From Pseudomonadota bacterium (GTDB lineage Bacteria > Pseudomonadota > Gammaproteobacteria > Burkholderiales > Thiobacillaceae), in NCBI GenBank assembly GCA_030691265.1, contig JAUYET010000014.1, positions 1 to 64,000 of the forward strand: a stretch of DNA of 64,000 nucleotides. The letters run 5' to 3'. The position numbers and the translations under genes were made by a program. Below, in pieces: positions 17,699 to 27,239 of this stretch (position 1 is its first letter; each line of letters begins with the position of its first letter). Under the pieces are notes generated by a model that was given only the letters and a program-made list of their open reading frames with translations, was not told where the DNA came from and made no database searches.

Positions 17699-19591
17699 TT
17701 ATTGACGCCGGCCGTCTTTTGAATTTGTCTCGTTGACGGATTTGGCCACCTCGCGGCCGTCGATCTGGACGCTGATCTTCAGCTTGGCGATCTCCTCGGC
17801 CAGGCGCTTGACCAGGGCGTCTTGTTCGCCCTTTGACTTGACCTGGTCGTAGCCATCGAACAACCAGCCATCCGACCTGGCCATACCTTTTCGCGCCATG
17901 GCCAGATCGCTTTTCAACACATTTAGCTTGCGTTCAAGGTCGGATTTTGGTGCCTGACGACTGTCACCGGAAAGCATCATAGGTGCCACAACAGCAGTCA
18001 ATGCCCCGCCACCAAGTCCGGCTGAAGACATGGCGGCGGTTGTTACGGTAGCCAAGCCCTTGGCCTTACCCAGTGCTGCGCCGGGCTTTTTCAGAAGGTC
18101 GGCCGGGTTGACCTTGCCGGTCAGAATACCGACCAGCCCGGCGGCGCCGGCGATGGCCGCCAGCGCGGTCAGGGCCGTAGCGGCGGCTGTGGCGCCGGCG
18201 GTCAGGTTGGGGTAGGTGCGAGCAAACTCGGTCAGGCCCTCCGTGGCCTTGCCGAGCAGGCCACCGTAGGCATCGAAGCCTTTGCTTTCGGCAAACTGTT
18301 TTTCTGCGGTGAGTTGGCTGGCCTTGTAGCTCTGGGTACCTGAGATCAGATCGAAGTTGCGGCCGGTGGCGCCGGTGGCGCTGGACATCTTGCCCTCCAC
18401 ACCGGCCATGTATTCGCGGTTGTTCATCAGCCCGACCAGGGCCATCAACGCTTGGCGGTCCTGCACCAGTTTTCCGATGGCGCTGCCTTGCAAAATATCG
18501 GCTTGCGCAGCGTAGGTCTCCGCAGTGCCACCCCCCTTGGCCGCTTTTGCGCGCAGGGCCTGGAATTGGGCATCCTTGCCAGAAACCGAATCCACCAGGC
18601 CAATGAATGCGCTGAGGCTGTCCACCCCCTTGCCGCGCGCGGCGGCCAGGGAGCCGGTGAGGTCGATGCCCAGTTTCTTCGCGTCGATTGCCGTATCGCG
18701 GCTATTGATCTTGGCCAGCAAGTTGACCAGGTTGTTTCCGGCTTCATCCTTGGTGCCGGCAGTGATTGCCGCAGCTTGGTTGGCCGAGAGCAGCTTGGCC
18801 AGACCAGACTTTCCGGACAGGCCGGAGAGTTTCGCGGCGGCCATCTGCTGAGGCAGCCAGCGCGCCATATCCTTGAGCTCGAAGCCGCCGGCCTGGCCGG
18901 CCACCAGTGCCATGTCCAGCACGCCGCCGACGTCGCCAGACTTGAGGCCGAACGACTGCATGGAGCGGATGGCGATGTTGGCCAACTGGGTGGGATCGGC
19001 ATTGGCGGCGGTGCCGGCGCGCATCAGCGCCGGCAGCATGGCCCTGGCATCTTTAGTGTTGACGGCGCCGCTGGCGATGAGGGCGTCCAGGGTATCGGCC
19101 GCCGCTTCCCGGGTGCCGCCGCCGTAGCGCACGGCGCCCTGAATGGTGGTATCCAGGGCCTTGGTCCCGGCCTGACGCGCGGCCAGGCTCTGGCCGGCAT
19201 AAGCAGTATTGGCCAGGTTCGCCAGGCGCAGATCGTAATCCATCGCCCGGCCTACGGGCGCGCCCAGGACATACTTTCCAGCCTCGAAAGCGGCCACACC
19301 CTGGCCCCACATCTTCACGCCCTGGGCGGCGGTCTGTCCGGCCTTGTTGACCAACTCCATGGCCCGCTGCATGCGGGTGGCCTGTTTCTCGACTTTATCC
19401 GCGACCTGCTCGACCGATCTGCCCAGGCTGTCCAGGCCCTGGGCAGATTTTTTGGTTGCCTTGCCGAAGGCGGGATCGAGCAGCGCAGCGGTCTCGGACA
19501 GCTTTCTGGTTTCGCGCTCGACCTGCTGAATGGCCTGGGTCATCGGGCCGGACAGCTCGTTCTTGAACAGGAGGCGGAGAGAGAGTTCCAT
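17699..19591 (-). CDS. Phage tail tape measure protein
   Basis: 630 aa, coiled-coil N-terminus and hydrophobic segments; between chaperone and gp43. Confidence 0.85.
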   Translation of the reverse strand: MELSLRLLFKNELSGPMTQAIQQVERETRKLSETAALLDPAFGKATKKSAQGLDSLGRSVEQVADKVEKQATRMQRAMELVNKAGQTAAQGVKMWGQGVAAFEAGKYVLGAPVGRAMDYDLRLANLANTAYAGQSLAARQAGTKALDTTIQGAVRYGGGTREAAADTLDALIASGAVNTKDARAMLPALMRAGTAANADPTQLANIAIRSMQSFGLKSGDVGGVLDMALVAGQAGGFELKDMARWLPQQMAAAKLSGLSGKSGLAKLLSANQAAAITAGTKDEAGNNLVNLLAKINSRDTAIDAKKLGIDLTGSLAAARGKGVDSLSAFIGLVDSVSGKDAQFQALRAKAAKGGGTAETYAAQADILQGSAIGKLVQDRQALMALVGLMNNREYMAGVEGKMSSATGATGRNFDLISGTQSYKASQLTAEKQFAESKGFDAYGGLLGKATEGLTEFARTYPNLTAGATAAATALTALAAIAGAAGLVGILTGKVNPADLLKKPGAALGKAKGLATVTTAAMSSAGLGGGALTAVVAPMMLSGDSRQAPKSDLERKLNVLKSDLAMARKGMARSDGWLFDGYDQVKSKGEQDALVKRLAEEIAKLKISVQIDGREVAKSVNETNSKDGRRQ

Positions 19592-19593
19592 GT

Positions 19594-19788
19594 TTATTCC
19601 CTGGCGGGTTTACGCCGCGTGTTGACGTAGCGTTGACGGACCTTGCCGTCCGCATCCGGCTCGCCGCCGGCGGGGCGCTTGCCGGACAGCTCGCTGAGCA
19701 CGTCCAGGGTGGCGAGCAGTGCCTCTTCGGTCATGGCGCTGGCCTGGTCGGGCGGGATGCCGTTCTTGGCCAGGATGGCCAGCGCCAT
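19594..19788 (-). CDS. Tail assembly chaperone, frameshift extension ORF
   Basis: 64 aa; in the -1 frame relative to 19800-20177 with an A8 slippery run upstream. Confidence 0.7.
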   Translation of the reverse strand: MALAILAKNGIPPDQASAMTEEALLATLDVLSELSGKRPAGGEPDADGKVRQRYVNTRRKPARE

Positions 19789-19799
19789 GGTGTAGGGTT

Positions 19800-20177
19800 T
19801 TAGCCGGCGCTCGCGGGCAGCAGCTTTTTTTTGACGCGATCTGCCGCGTCGGTAAGGGCCTGGTAGTCGGGCTCGGTCAATGCCTTGAGCATGGCCATGG
19901 TGAGTGCGGGCGCCTCTTCTATTTTGATGATTTCGGTCTGGTCGCCTTCAATCTTGGCCGTGATCAGGGGCGGGATTTCGCGCCCGTCGATCTTCACAAC
20001 CTGGCAGCACCAGCGCGCCATGTCCACGTCCATGATGGTGGGATCATCGCCTTGCAGTTCGGCGATGCGCAGAAAATCACCCACCACCACGGGGCGGAGG
20101 GTTAATTCCTTGATTTTTTTCCCACCTATATCCAGGCCGACCGGGAGCTCGAACGTTTCTTGCAGGTCCGCGTACAT
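19800..20177 (-). CDS. Tail assembly chaperone (Mu gp41-like)
   Basis: 125 aa; ...LPVGLDIGGKKIKELTLRPVVVGDFL; between tube and tape measure. Confidence 0.82.
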   Translation of the reverse strand: MYADLQETFELPVGLDIGGKKIKELTLRPVVVGDFLRIAELQGDDPTIMDVDMARWCCQVVKIDGREIPPLITAKIEGDQTEIIKIEEAPALTMAMLKALTEPDYQALTDAADRVKKKLLPASAG

Positions 20178-20180
20178 GGC

Positions 20181-20555
20181 TTACTCCTCATACCGGTTGA
20201 GGGCCACCATGCCGAGATCGCGCATGGCTTCACGGTCGACCTGGTACTTGTCACCGACGCTGGTAGTGAAACAGTCCACGTAGCTGACGCGCTTGCCGCC
20301 GGCAGTGGTCGGGTAGATCGTAATCTTCGAGCCTTTTATCGCGCCCCAGTTGAGGTCGCCCGTGGCGGGAATCGGCACGGTGACGCGCAGGGAAAACTCC
20401 TGGATGCCCTGCGCAAATCCGGCGACCTTGCCGGTTTTGTTCATGGTTTTCACCGGTTTTCTTCCGGTGCTGTGCGAGGCATCCACGCTTTCGACCTCGA
20501 TATCTTTGCCATCGATTTCCATCACGATCGCGCCCAAATATTCTTTCAGTGCCAT
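20181..20555 (-). CDS. Phage tail tube protein
   Basis: 124 aa; downstream of the sheath gene. Confidence 0.82.
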   Translation of the reverse strand: MALKEYLGAIVMEIDGKDIEVESVDASHSTGRKPVKTMNKTGKVAGFAQGIQEFSLRVTVPIPATGDLNWGAIKGSKITIYPTTAGGKRVSYVDCFTTSVGDKYQVDREAMRDLGMVALNRYEE

Positions 20556-20615
20556 GGTTGGCTCCTTTGTTCAGTCTGTAGGAGGCCCGCTTGCGGACCG
20601 AATGACGGTGACGGG

Positions 20616-22037
20616 TTACAGCAACAGGTCGATGCGGCCGGCGAACACGTGCAGGCCGTTGACCACGTCGGTGGGGATGCGCGCATCGAGGCGGTTGGGG
20701 TCTTGCAGATCCCGCTCGACGATGAGGCCGTCCTGGTTGGCCTCCACCTCCTCGACGATCTCCAGCTCCTCGAGCTTGTAGAGCACGTCGAGCAGCTCGC
20801 CGCGCACCTTGGCGGGCGTGCGGGCGCTGAGTTTGTCGCGCGGGAATCTGAGGCTGATGCGCTCGCGGCAGGCCTTGCGGACATAGTCGAGGGTACGGAT
20901 GGTGGTCAGATCGAGCAGGCTGATATCCGGCACGCTCTGCGGGTCCAGCGTGTAGGTCGTCACGGCCCGGACGATCTGCACCTTGTCGCCGGGGCCGACC
21001 TCGCTCGGAGTGGTGCCGTTGTAGAGCGCGTTTTCCTGCTCGGTGCGACTGAGGCGATTGGCCAGAGGCGGCGCGGTGATGCCGGTCAGCGCCAGGGTGT
21101 TGAGCGGCCGGGCGGGGTCTTCCTCGCTGGCCACCACGGCGCCGTAGGCGGCGGCGACCTCGTAGGCCATGTGGTAGGCGCTGGGCACCAGGATGCCGCT
21201 GATGCGGCCGGAGTTGACACCGCTGGCCAGCGTGGTGGCGTTGGCCAGGCTGCCGGTGTGGCCGTAGATGCCAATGGCGCCGCGCTGCTCCAAGGGGCCG
21301 GAGACGGCGTCCAGGTGAGTGCGCAGGGCGGTGAGGCTGGTGGCGTCGTTCCAGGGGCTGATGACGATGTCATGGCCGCTGGCGAATACCACCGCCAGGC
21401 CGGTGGCCACGGTGGGGTCGGTGGCGCCGCTGGCCATGGCGGTGGCGGCCGCCGTGGCGCCCGCCGCAGTGCTGACCACGCTGGTCTTGATGCCGTTGCC
21501 CTGAGTGCCCTTGTGCTTGGCGGTGAGGGTGACCACGCCGGAGAGCACCGTGGCGGTCACCGGCAGATCCGGCTGCTTGGCGATCTGGGCATTGAGTGCA
21601 GCGGCCACCGCCGTGTTGAGATCGCCGACGGCGATGGCGATCTGCACCTGCTGGCCGCCCACGTTGAGGGTGAGCACGCCGGCCGACGTGGCGGTACCGG
21701 TAAGGGTCACCGTGGAGGTGGCCGCCACACCGGCGCCGGCATCGTCCATCGCCAGCACGGTGAGCGCCAGGTAGGGGTTAGCGATCAGCGCCGCACGCAC
21801 CATCAGGTGGGCCATGGAGCCGCGCCCGAAATAGGTGGCGGCCTCGGCGTCGCTAAACACGTTCACTGGCGTATTGGCAGCCACCGTGCCGGCAGCCAGG
21901 CGCTGGGCCAGGATCAGCGTTTTCTGCAGGTTGCCCGGCAGGGTGCGCACCGCCAGGGCGGTATTGAACTCGAAGTACTTGCCCGGCTTGCGGATGCTGG
22001 CCGGGATGGAACTGAAGCTGATGTTGGGGCTGGCCAT
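20616..22037 (-). CDS. Phage contractile tail sheath protein
   Basis: 473 aa; MASPNISFSSIPASIRKPGKYFEFNTALAVRTLPGN. Confidence 0.92.
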   Translation of the reverse strand: MASPNISFSSIPASIRKPGKYFEFNTALAVRTLPGNLQKTLILAQRLAAGTVAANTPVNVFSDAEAATYFGRGSMAHLMVRAALIANPYLALTVLAMDDAGAGVAATSTVTLTGTATSAGVLTLNVGGQQVQIAIAVGDLNTAVAAALNAQIAKQPDLPVTATVLSGVVTLTAKHKGTQGNGIKTSVVSTAAGATAAATAMASGATDPTVATGLAVVFASGHDIVISPWNDATSLTALRTHLDAVSGPLEQRGAIGIYGHTGSLANATTLASGVNSGRISGILVPSAYHMAYEVAAAYGAVVASEEDPARPLNTLALTGITAPPLANRLSRTEQENALYNGTTPSEVGPGDKVQIVRAVTTYTLDPQSVPDISLLDLTTIRTLDYVRKACRERISLRFPRDKLSARTPAKVRGELLDVLYKLEELEIVEEVEANQDGLIVERDLQDPNRLDARIPTDVVNGLHVFAGRIDLLL

Positions 22038-22070
22038 GTCGGGGGCTCCTGGTGGCGTTAAACGGGCGGG

Positions 22071-22250
22071 TTACTTCTTGGCTTTTACGGGGGCGGCCGA
22101 AGCCTCGACCTCGACCAGGTCGCCATCGGCGAGACGGCGCAGGGTGTAGGCAGATTCCGGCACCTCGACGGCCTCGGCATCGGTGATGTAATCGTGGGGT
22201 TTGTCTTCCATCGGGACTTTCAGGCCGGGTGCGGCTTTGACGCGCAGCAT
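22071..22250 (-). CDS. DUF2635-like small tail protein (Mu gp38-like)
   Basis: MLRVKAAPGLKVPMEDKPHDYITDAEAVEVPESAYTLRRLADGDLVEVE; missed in the ORF track because it is short. Confidence 0.7.
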   Translation of the reverse strand: MLRVKAAPGLKVPMEDKPHDYITDAEAVEVPESAYTLRRLADGDLVEVEASAAPVKAKK

Positions 22251-22259
22251 GTGTGGCTC

Positions 22260-22871
22260 CTAAACGGACAGGGAGATATTGTCGACGGCATCTTCCAGGC
22301 CGTCGTCGGGGGTGAGGTGGTAATGGATGCCCAGGGCGGTCCACAGCGCATCCGGGTTGAGCGGGTCAAGCGGCTGGGCGGGCAGAGTCAGCACCCAAGC
22401 GGTGTGCCACTCCTGCGCGAACACCGCCATGGCCTGGTTGGCCAGGCGTGTGTTGTAGAGGGTGGTGATCTTGCCGGGGGACAGAGGCTCGATCTCCAGG
22501 CCGCTGGCCGCGAAGTCCTGGCGCAGCAGCAGCGCGCCCACGTCCTGGAGGATGCGATAGGCGCCCACCTCGGTGATTTGGCCGCCGACCTCCAGGCTGT
22601 GGCGGGTGAACTTCTCGCCGCGCGGATTGCGGGCGCCGTGCATCACCGCAAACGTCGCGTCGACGCGGAACCGGGTCTTGCTGGTGCCCACCGGCTTGGG
22701 CCGGGCGGCGCCGGCAAAGGCCACCCACACCGCCGGCATGCGGCGGATGACCTGGTCGAGCTGCTCGTCGAGCTGGCCGGCATAGCTGTCCATCTCCACG
22801 ATCTTGTAGGGCAGCGACGGCCGCGCGGCGGCCAGATGGGCCAGGATGGCGTCTTCGATGGCGGCGATCAC
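22260..22871 (-). CDS. Mu gp37-like protein (DUF1834)
   Basis: 203 aa; IAAIEDAILAHLAAA... start, synteny. Confidence 0.78.
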   Translation of the reverse strand: MIAAIEDAILAHLAAARPSLPYKIVEMDSYAGQLDEQLDQVIRRMPAVWVAFAGAARPKPVGTSKTRFRVDATFAVMHGARNPRGEKFTRHSLEVGGQITEVGAYRILQDVGALLLRQDFAASGLEIEPLSPGKITTLYNTRLANQAMAVFAQEWHTAWVLTLPAQPLDPLNPDALWTALGIHYHLTPDDGLEDAVDNISLSV

Positions 22872-23305
22872 AGGTAATCCCCATCGAGCGTGCCGGCCAC
22901 GAACTTGCGATTTCCGCCGGTGACACGGATGGCGCTGGCTTGGGCCGGCTGGTCGCCGGCCGGGTCCGGCCCCAGGTGGATATTGCCGTCGCGGATCGCC
23001 TCCAGCAGTTTGATGGCGTCCCGGTAGCGGTCGCGCGTCGGGTCGGTCTCAGTCACCCCGGCGCCGGAGAGCTGGTAGCGCACCAGGGTGCCGGCCAGGG
23101 TGACCAGCAGCTTGGGCACATCGGCCAGCGGCAGCGCATAGCGCCGGCCGATATAGCTGTCGATCAGGCTGTCGGCGGCGGCCAGGGCATCGTCCAGCAC
23201 GGCCTGGTCTGGCACGCCATCCATATCGCGGTCGGTGAGCGCGACGACTTCACGGGCGCCGAACTGGGCATTGAGGGTGGTTAGGGTGGCGTAGGTCATA
23301 GCCAA
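22868..23305 (-). CDS. Mu gp36-like protein (DUF1320)
   Basis: 145 aa; MTYATLTTLNAQFGAREVVALTDRD...AADSLIDSYIGRRYALPL. Confidence 0.85.
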   Translation of the reverse strand: MAMTYATLTTLNAQFGAREVVALTDRDMDGVPDQAVLDDALAAADSLIDSYIGRRYALPLADVPKLLVTLAGTLVRYQLSGAGVTETDPTRDRYRDAIKLLEAIRDGNIHLGPDPAGDQPAQASAIRVTGGNRKFVAGTLDGDYL

Positions 23306-23547
23306 TACGCCCCCGGCATCTGCGCCCGCTTGAACTCGCCTAGCCAGGCGTAACAGTGCGCGGGTTGCCAGAAAAACAGCGCATCGATGGCGCGATACAG
23401 ACGATCTGAGATCAGCCCTTGCAGATGACAGCGCCAGGCGCGGGCTGACAGCAACTCGTCGGCCATGCCCCAGCCGGCGTTATCGTCGCCGTCGATGCGG
23501 ATCATGCAGTTGGCCGCTTGGTCCAAAGCCATCAGCAATTGCCTCAC
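23296..23547 (-). CDS. Hypothetical prophage protein
   Basis: 83 aa, overlaps neighbours in the operon. Confidence 0.5.
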   Translation of the reverse strand: MRQLLMALDQAANCMIRIDGDDNAGWGMADELLSARAWRCHLQGLISDRLYRAIDALFFWQPAHCYAWLGEFKRAQMPGAYWL

Positions 23548-23942
23548 GCCAGAATCTCCGCCTTGCGCCCTGCGGTCAGCTTGCCCTTGGCGATCAGGTA
23601 ATCCAGACCGCCTATGGTCTCGGCGGAATCCAGATTGATGCCCTCGCTCGCCGTGGCGATTTTGAGCAACATGACCTGCGCGGTGGCATCCCCTAGACCA
23701 CCGTAGGCCAGGCCGGTGATTCCGGCGAGTTCTGCCCCGGTGAACCGGTCTCTAAACAGGTAGGCGGGAATGCGGCGCTCCATCGGGCCGCCTGGTTGCG
23801 GCGGGTTGGTTGCGGTCAAATCCGCGCCAGTACCACGCGGCACGCACAACATCCCTGGGTTGAGCGCCTGCGCGGTGGCGAGTTCGGCGACGATGATGCC
23901 GTGCCGGGTAAGTCCGTCGAGGGAGAGGATAGCGATGTCCAT
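23544..23942 (-). CDS. Hypothetical prophage protein
   Basis: 132 aa, coupled in the operon. Confidence 0.6.
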   Translation of the reverse strand: MDIAILSLDGLTRHGIIVAELATAQALNPGMLCVPRGTGADLTATNPPQPGGPMERRIPAYLFRDRFTGAELAGITGLAYGGLGDATAQVMLLKIATASEGINLDSAETIGGLDYLIAKGKLTAGRKAEILA

Positions 23943-23947
23943 GGCGA

Positions 23948-24883
23948 TTACTTCTGATAGCGGATGATGATTGCACCGTTAGCACCGTTGCCGCCAGCCC
24001 CGCCTGTCGTGCCGCCCGCGCCACCGCCACCGCCTGCGCCGAACGAGGTAGTTGCGGGTGCTATGCCAGCACCGCCCGGGAGGGCCGCCACTGCACTGCC
24101 ACCGATACCGCCGTGTTTATCCCCGCGCGTAAACAGTGACGGCCCGCCTACTCCGCCGCCGCCGTAGGTGCCGGCACCTAATGGTATGACCACTGGGAAC
24201 CATACTAATGACATCGTAGCCAGCGCCAATGTGCTGACCCCCCCGTTGCTGCCCACATTAGCTGTGCTGACGCCACCGCCCGCGCAGCCTCCGCACGCAA
24301 CCAGCCCACCCCATCCACGCTGTACGTTGAAAAATGTAGGAGACCCACCCCCAGCGCTGCCGCCCGTGCCGCCACTGGCAAGATAAAACGGTGACCCCGC
24401 GCCATTGCCGCCGTTCGCAGCCACGCCCGCTATCGCAGTCAGCCCAGGTTGGGCAAAGCTCTGCCCGCTGCCTGCTGCAAACAGCGAGTTGAGCGTCGTT
24501 CCCGCCGCGTTTTTGAAGATCAACGAAGTGTTGCCGCCACTCGTAGAGGTGGCTAAACCCGCAGCAGCGCCCGTACCCCCAGCGCCGATGCTGATGTCCA
24601 TCGTGGTAGACCCCGGCGGGACTTGCACCAACACGCCGAGATAAAACATGCCGCTATTTCCGCCCCCGCCGCCGCCTGCGTTATTGGCGTGGCTGCCCCC
24701 GCCTGCACCACCACCCCCGCCTGAGCACATATCCAGCATCAGCGAGGTAGCGTTGGCTGGGATAGGGACGCCGGTGGCGGATTCGCTGAAGATGCCGGAT
24801 TCGATGGCCTGGCCAACGGCGTGGGTCAGGGTTTTCCAGCGGCCGGAGGCGGCTTGACTACGCCAGGCGCCGCTCACCGACAC
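23948..24883 (-). CDS. Glycine-rich phage protein
   Basis: 311 aa with repeated GGGGGAGG tracts (e.g. FGAGGGGGAGGTTGGAGGNGANGAIIIRYQK). Confidence 0.75.
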   Translation of the reverse strand: MSVSGAWRSQAASGRWKTLTHAVGQAIESGIFSESATGVPIPANATSLMLDMCSGGGGGAGGGSHANNAGGGGGGNSGMFYLGVLVQVPPGSTTMDISIGAGGTGAAAGLATSTSGGNTSLIFKNAAGTTLNSLFAAGSGQSFAQPGLTAIAGVAANGGNGAGSPFYLASGGTGGSAGGGSPTFFNVQRGWGGLVACGGCAGGGVSTANVGSNGGVSTLALATMSLVWFPVVIPLGAGTYGGGGVGGPSLFTRGDKHGGIGGSAVAALPGGAGIAPATTSFGAGGGGGAGGTTGGAGGNGANGAIIIRYQK

Positions 24884-25182
24884 ACCTCGATATAACCGGC
24901 AACACCACCCGACTGTTTAGCCTTGATCGCGTTGATGCGGCCGTCCACCACATCTTCAACCGCGACGGTGACGGAATTGAACAAGGGGGCCACGTACCAG
25001 ATGGCAGTGCCGGCATCGATTTCGGCCAAGGGGCTCAGGGTATAGAGCACGCTGACGGTGCCGCCGCTGCCTGGGTTGACGCGCACGGTGCTGCCGACGG
25101 TAACCTGGATGGGCTCCTGGTAGGCGTTGTCAGCCGGCAGCGTCTGGCGCAGGCTGTGCGTGTACATGTCGTAGGGGATCAT
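24874..25182 (-). CDS. Hypothetical prophage structural protein
   Basis: 102 aa; in the operon. Confidence 0.55.
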   Translation of the reverse strand: MIPYDMYTHSLRQTLPADNAYQEPIQVTVGSTVRVNPGSGGTVSVLYTLSPLAEIDAGTAIWYVAPLFNSVTVAVEDVVDGRINAIKAKQSGGVAGYIEVCR

Positions 25183-25589
25183 TTAAGCGCACCAGTGCTT
25201 GGCACGCCGGCTGCGTAAGGCGGCATAGCCGCCAACGCATCCGCTGGCTCCACTACACCGGCCGGCAGGACTTTGGCTTGGGCTTGGGTGAGCTTGATTT
25301 CCGCGCCGATCTCGTAGCGGATGTTGTCGTGATCCAGCGGGCCCAGTACCGTGTATTTATCCCCCTCGATGGGGGGCTTCTCGGCCTCGTGGATGAGGGA
25401 GTTGCCGGGGGCTGAGGAAGTGAGCGACTCGCCCGCCAGCGGGATGTTCTCCGCCAGCGGGGTGGCCGACACGTCAGCGGGGATCACCGGACTTTCGGTC
25501 GCTGAAGTATTGGGGGTGGAGGCGGCAACGCTCGCCGCCTCCTGGGAGTTAGCCAGTTTCTTCGCGGGGGGGTTCTTCTGTGCAGCCAT
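25179..25589 (-). CDS. Hypothetical prophage protein
   Basis: 136 aa from MAAQKNPPAKK; longer ORF-track start is unlikely. Confidence 0.6.
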   Translation of the reverse strand: MAAQKNPPAKKLANSQEAASVAASTPNTSATESPVIPADVSATPLAENIPLAGESLTSSAPGNSLIHEAEKPPIEGDKYTVLGPLDHDNIRYEIGAEIKLTQAQAKVLPAGVVEPADALAAMPPYAAGVPSTGALK

Positions 25590-25663
25590 GTCGATCTCCT
25601 GGTTGGGTCGGGCCTTCGCCAAAGCCCCCTCCCTCTCGGGAAGGGGCTTGACGCGAAGACGAA

Positions 25664-26764
25664 TCAGGCGGTGGCGTTCTGGAAGAAATAGCCAGCATCG
25701 GGGGCGCTGATCACCTCTTTGAGGCTCTCGCCGGAGCGGACGATCACGCCGCCGCGCAGGCCGGCCTTGGGGTCGGCGATATCGCCGGCGACCTTGGAGC
25801 CGAAACGTGCCGTAAATCCATAAGTAGGCATGCCGAGCTGGGCGCTCTGCGGGGCGCTGTGGATCAGGCTGCAATGCTTGCCCCAGGCGCGGCCATAGAC
25901 CGGGATCTGGCCGGGCTTGGCGGTGTTGTACATGGTGCCGCCGATCAGTACATCCTCAAGTTCAAACAGATCGGCCACGGCCTGGCGGGCGACGATGCCC
26001 TGGGCATTGACGCCGCCGGCGCCGCTGGCCTTGATGGACTCAACCACTTTCGGATGCTGGCGGAACTTGGTCCAGGCCAGGCGGCCGATGACCATCTTGT
26101 TCGGCCGCACCAGGCACACGTCCAGGGCGGCCATGATGGCAGACACCGGGTTGCTGTTGGTGTAGTCGCTCCACTGGCTGGTGCCGGACAGCGTGGCCGC
26201 GTTGGCGGCGGGGTAGTTGGCCAGGGCAAAAACTTTGTTGGCCACGCGGATCTCGCGGTCGATCTGCACCAGGTGAGTCAACAACATGGCGGAGATGGCG
26301 CGTGGATCGAGCGGGCCGCCGCTGGCCGGCTTGGCCATCGCCATCCATGCCTCGACATCACTGTTGGGGATCAGATCATCCAGCCCGTAGTCGAGCACCT
26401 CGTCCTGCACCAGGGTGCCACCGAACTCGACTCGATTCGGCTCACTCTTACGGCCGACGGCGGTGTCCGGAACGGTAAACGCCTGGGCGGCGCCATAGAC
26501 GGTGTAGCTGAACTTCTGCGCGACCGGCACTTCCGGCAGCACCCGCTCGGCGATCATGTCCGCCTCCGGGTTTTTGTAGCCGATGGCGATGGCGGTGAGG
26601 GTGGGGTTGACCGGGAACGGCGAGGTCGAGAGGCCGAAGCCCATCAACGGCAGGCCATATTCGGCGCCGCCCAGGCTGGGCAGGTGGCCGGCGAGGGCCA
26701 GGCCGATGGCCAGGGTGATCAGGGCAAACAAGGCCCAGTTGCGGGTGGTGAGGCGGAATTTCAT
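25664..26764 (-). CDS. Major capsid protein
   Basis: 366 aa; downstream of protease and decoration genes; phage capsid-like ...GYKNPEADMIAERVLPEVPVAQKFSYTVYG. Confidence 0.82.
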   Translation of the reverse strand: MKFRLTTRNWALFALITLAIGLALAGHLPSLGGAEYGLPLMGFGLSTSPFPVNPTLTAIAIGYKNPEADMIAERVLPEVPVAQKFSYTVYGAAQAFTVPDTAVGRKSEPNRVEFGGTLVQDEVLDYGLDDLIPNSDVEAWMAMAKPASGGPLDPRAISAMLLTHLVQIDREIRVANKVFALANYPAANAATLSGTSQWSDYTNSNPVSAIMAALDVCLVRPNKMVIGRLAWTKFRQHPKVVESIKASGAGGVNAQGIVARQAVADLFELEDVLIGGTMYNTAKPGQIPVYGRAWGKHCSLIHSAPQSAQLGMPTYGFTARFGSKVAGDIADPKAGLRGGVIVRSGESLKEVISAPDAGYFFQNATA

Positions 26765-26816
26765 GGGTGGCTCCTGGAGGGCGAAAGGGGTATCTGCTGG
26801 GGGGTTAAAAAACGGG

Positions 26817-27191
26817 TCAGCCCTGCATCAGGCCGGGCGCGATAAGCACCGGGGCGATGTCGCCGGACACGGCGGAGATTTCCGCGAAACCGATGATTCG
26901 CACGTTGCTTCCGGCGACCGGGGCAGCGGCGACAGCTTTGCCGCTGGCGTCCGAGGTAACCGGACCGCCCCGAGTGACGGTGCCGCCGAATTCGATGTTG
27001 GCGACGCCGCTCTTGACGATGTCGCAGCGCTCGCCGGAGGCGGGAGCGACCAGCTCGACGGATACGCCCATCAGCAGATCGGCGGCGGCGGCGGCCTGGA
27101 CCACCTGACCATCGGCAGTGTGGGGTTTGACGATGCGGCAGGGCGCGATGGCGCCGCCGGCGGTGTAGTTTTTGATCAGTCCGTTGTTCAT
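26817..27191 (-). CDS. Capsid cement/decoration protein (DUF2190-like)
   Basis: 124 aa; NNGLIKNYTAGGAIAPCRIVKPHTADGQVVQAAAAADLLMGVSVE. Confidence 0.78.
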   Translation of the reverse strand: MNNGLIKNYTAGGAIAPCRIVKPHTADGQVVQAAAAADLLMGVSVELVAPASGERCDIVKSGVANIEFGGTVTRGGPVTSDASGKAVAAAPVAGSNVRIIGFAEISAVSGDIAPVLIAPGLMQG

Positions 27192-27239
27192 GGGGGTCTC
27201 CGGTGTTGAGTGGGGTAAGGAACGCGGCGCCGGTTGGCG

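Noticed and set aside
20160-22061. 633-aa + strand ORF antisense to sheath and tube genes
   Set aside because: Composition-driven shadow ORF opposite clear structural genes.
23948-24883. Glycine-rich ORF as a possible secreted or antifreeze-like novelty
   Set aside because: Glycine-rich tail-associated proteins are common in phages; it sits in the structural operon.
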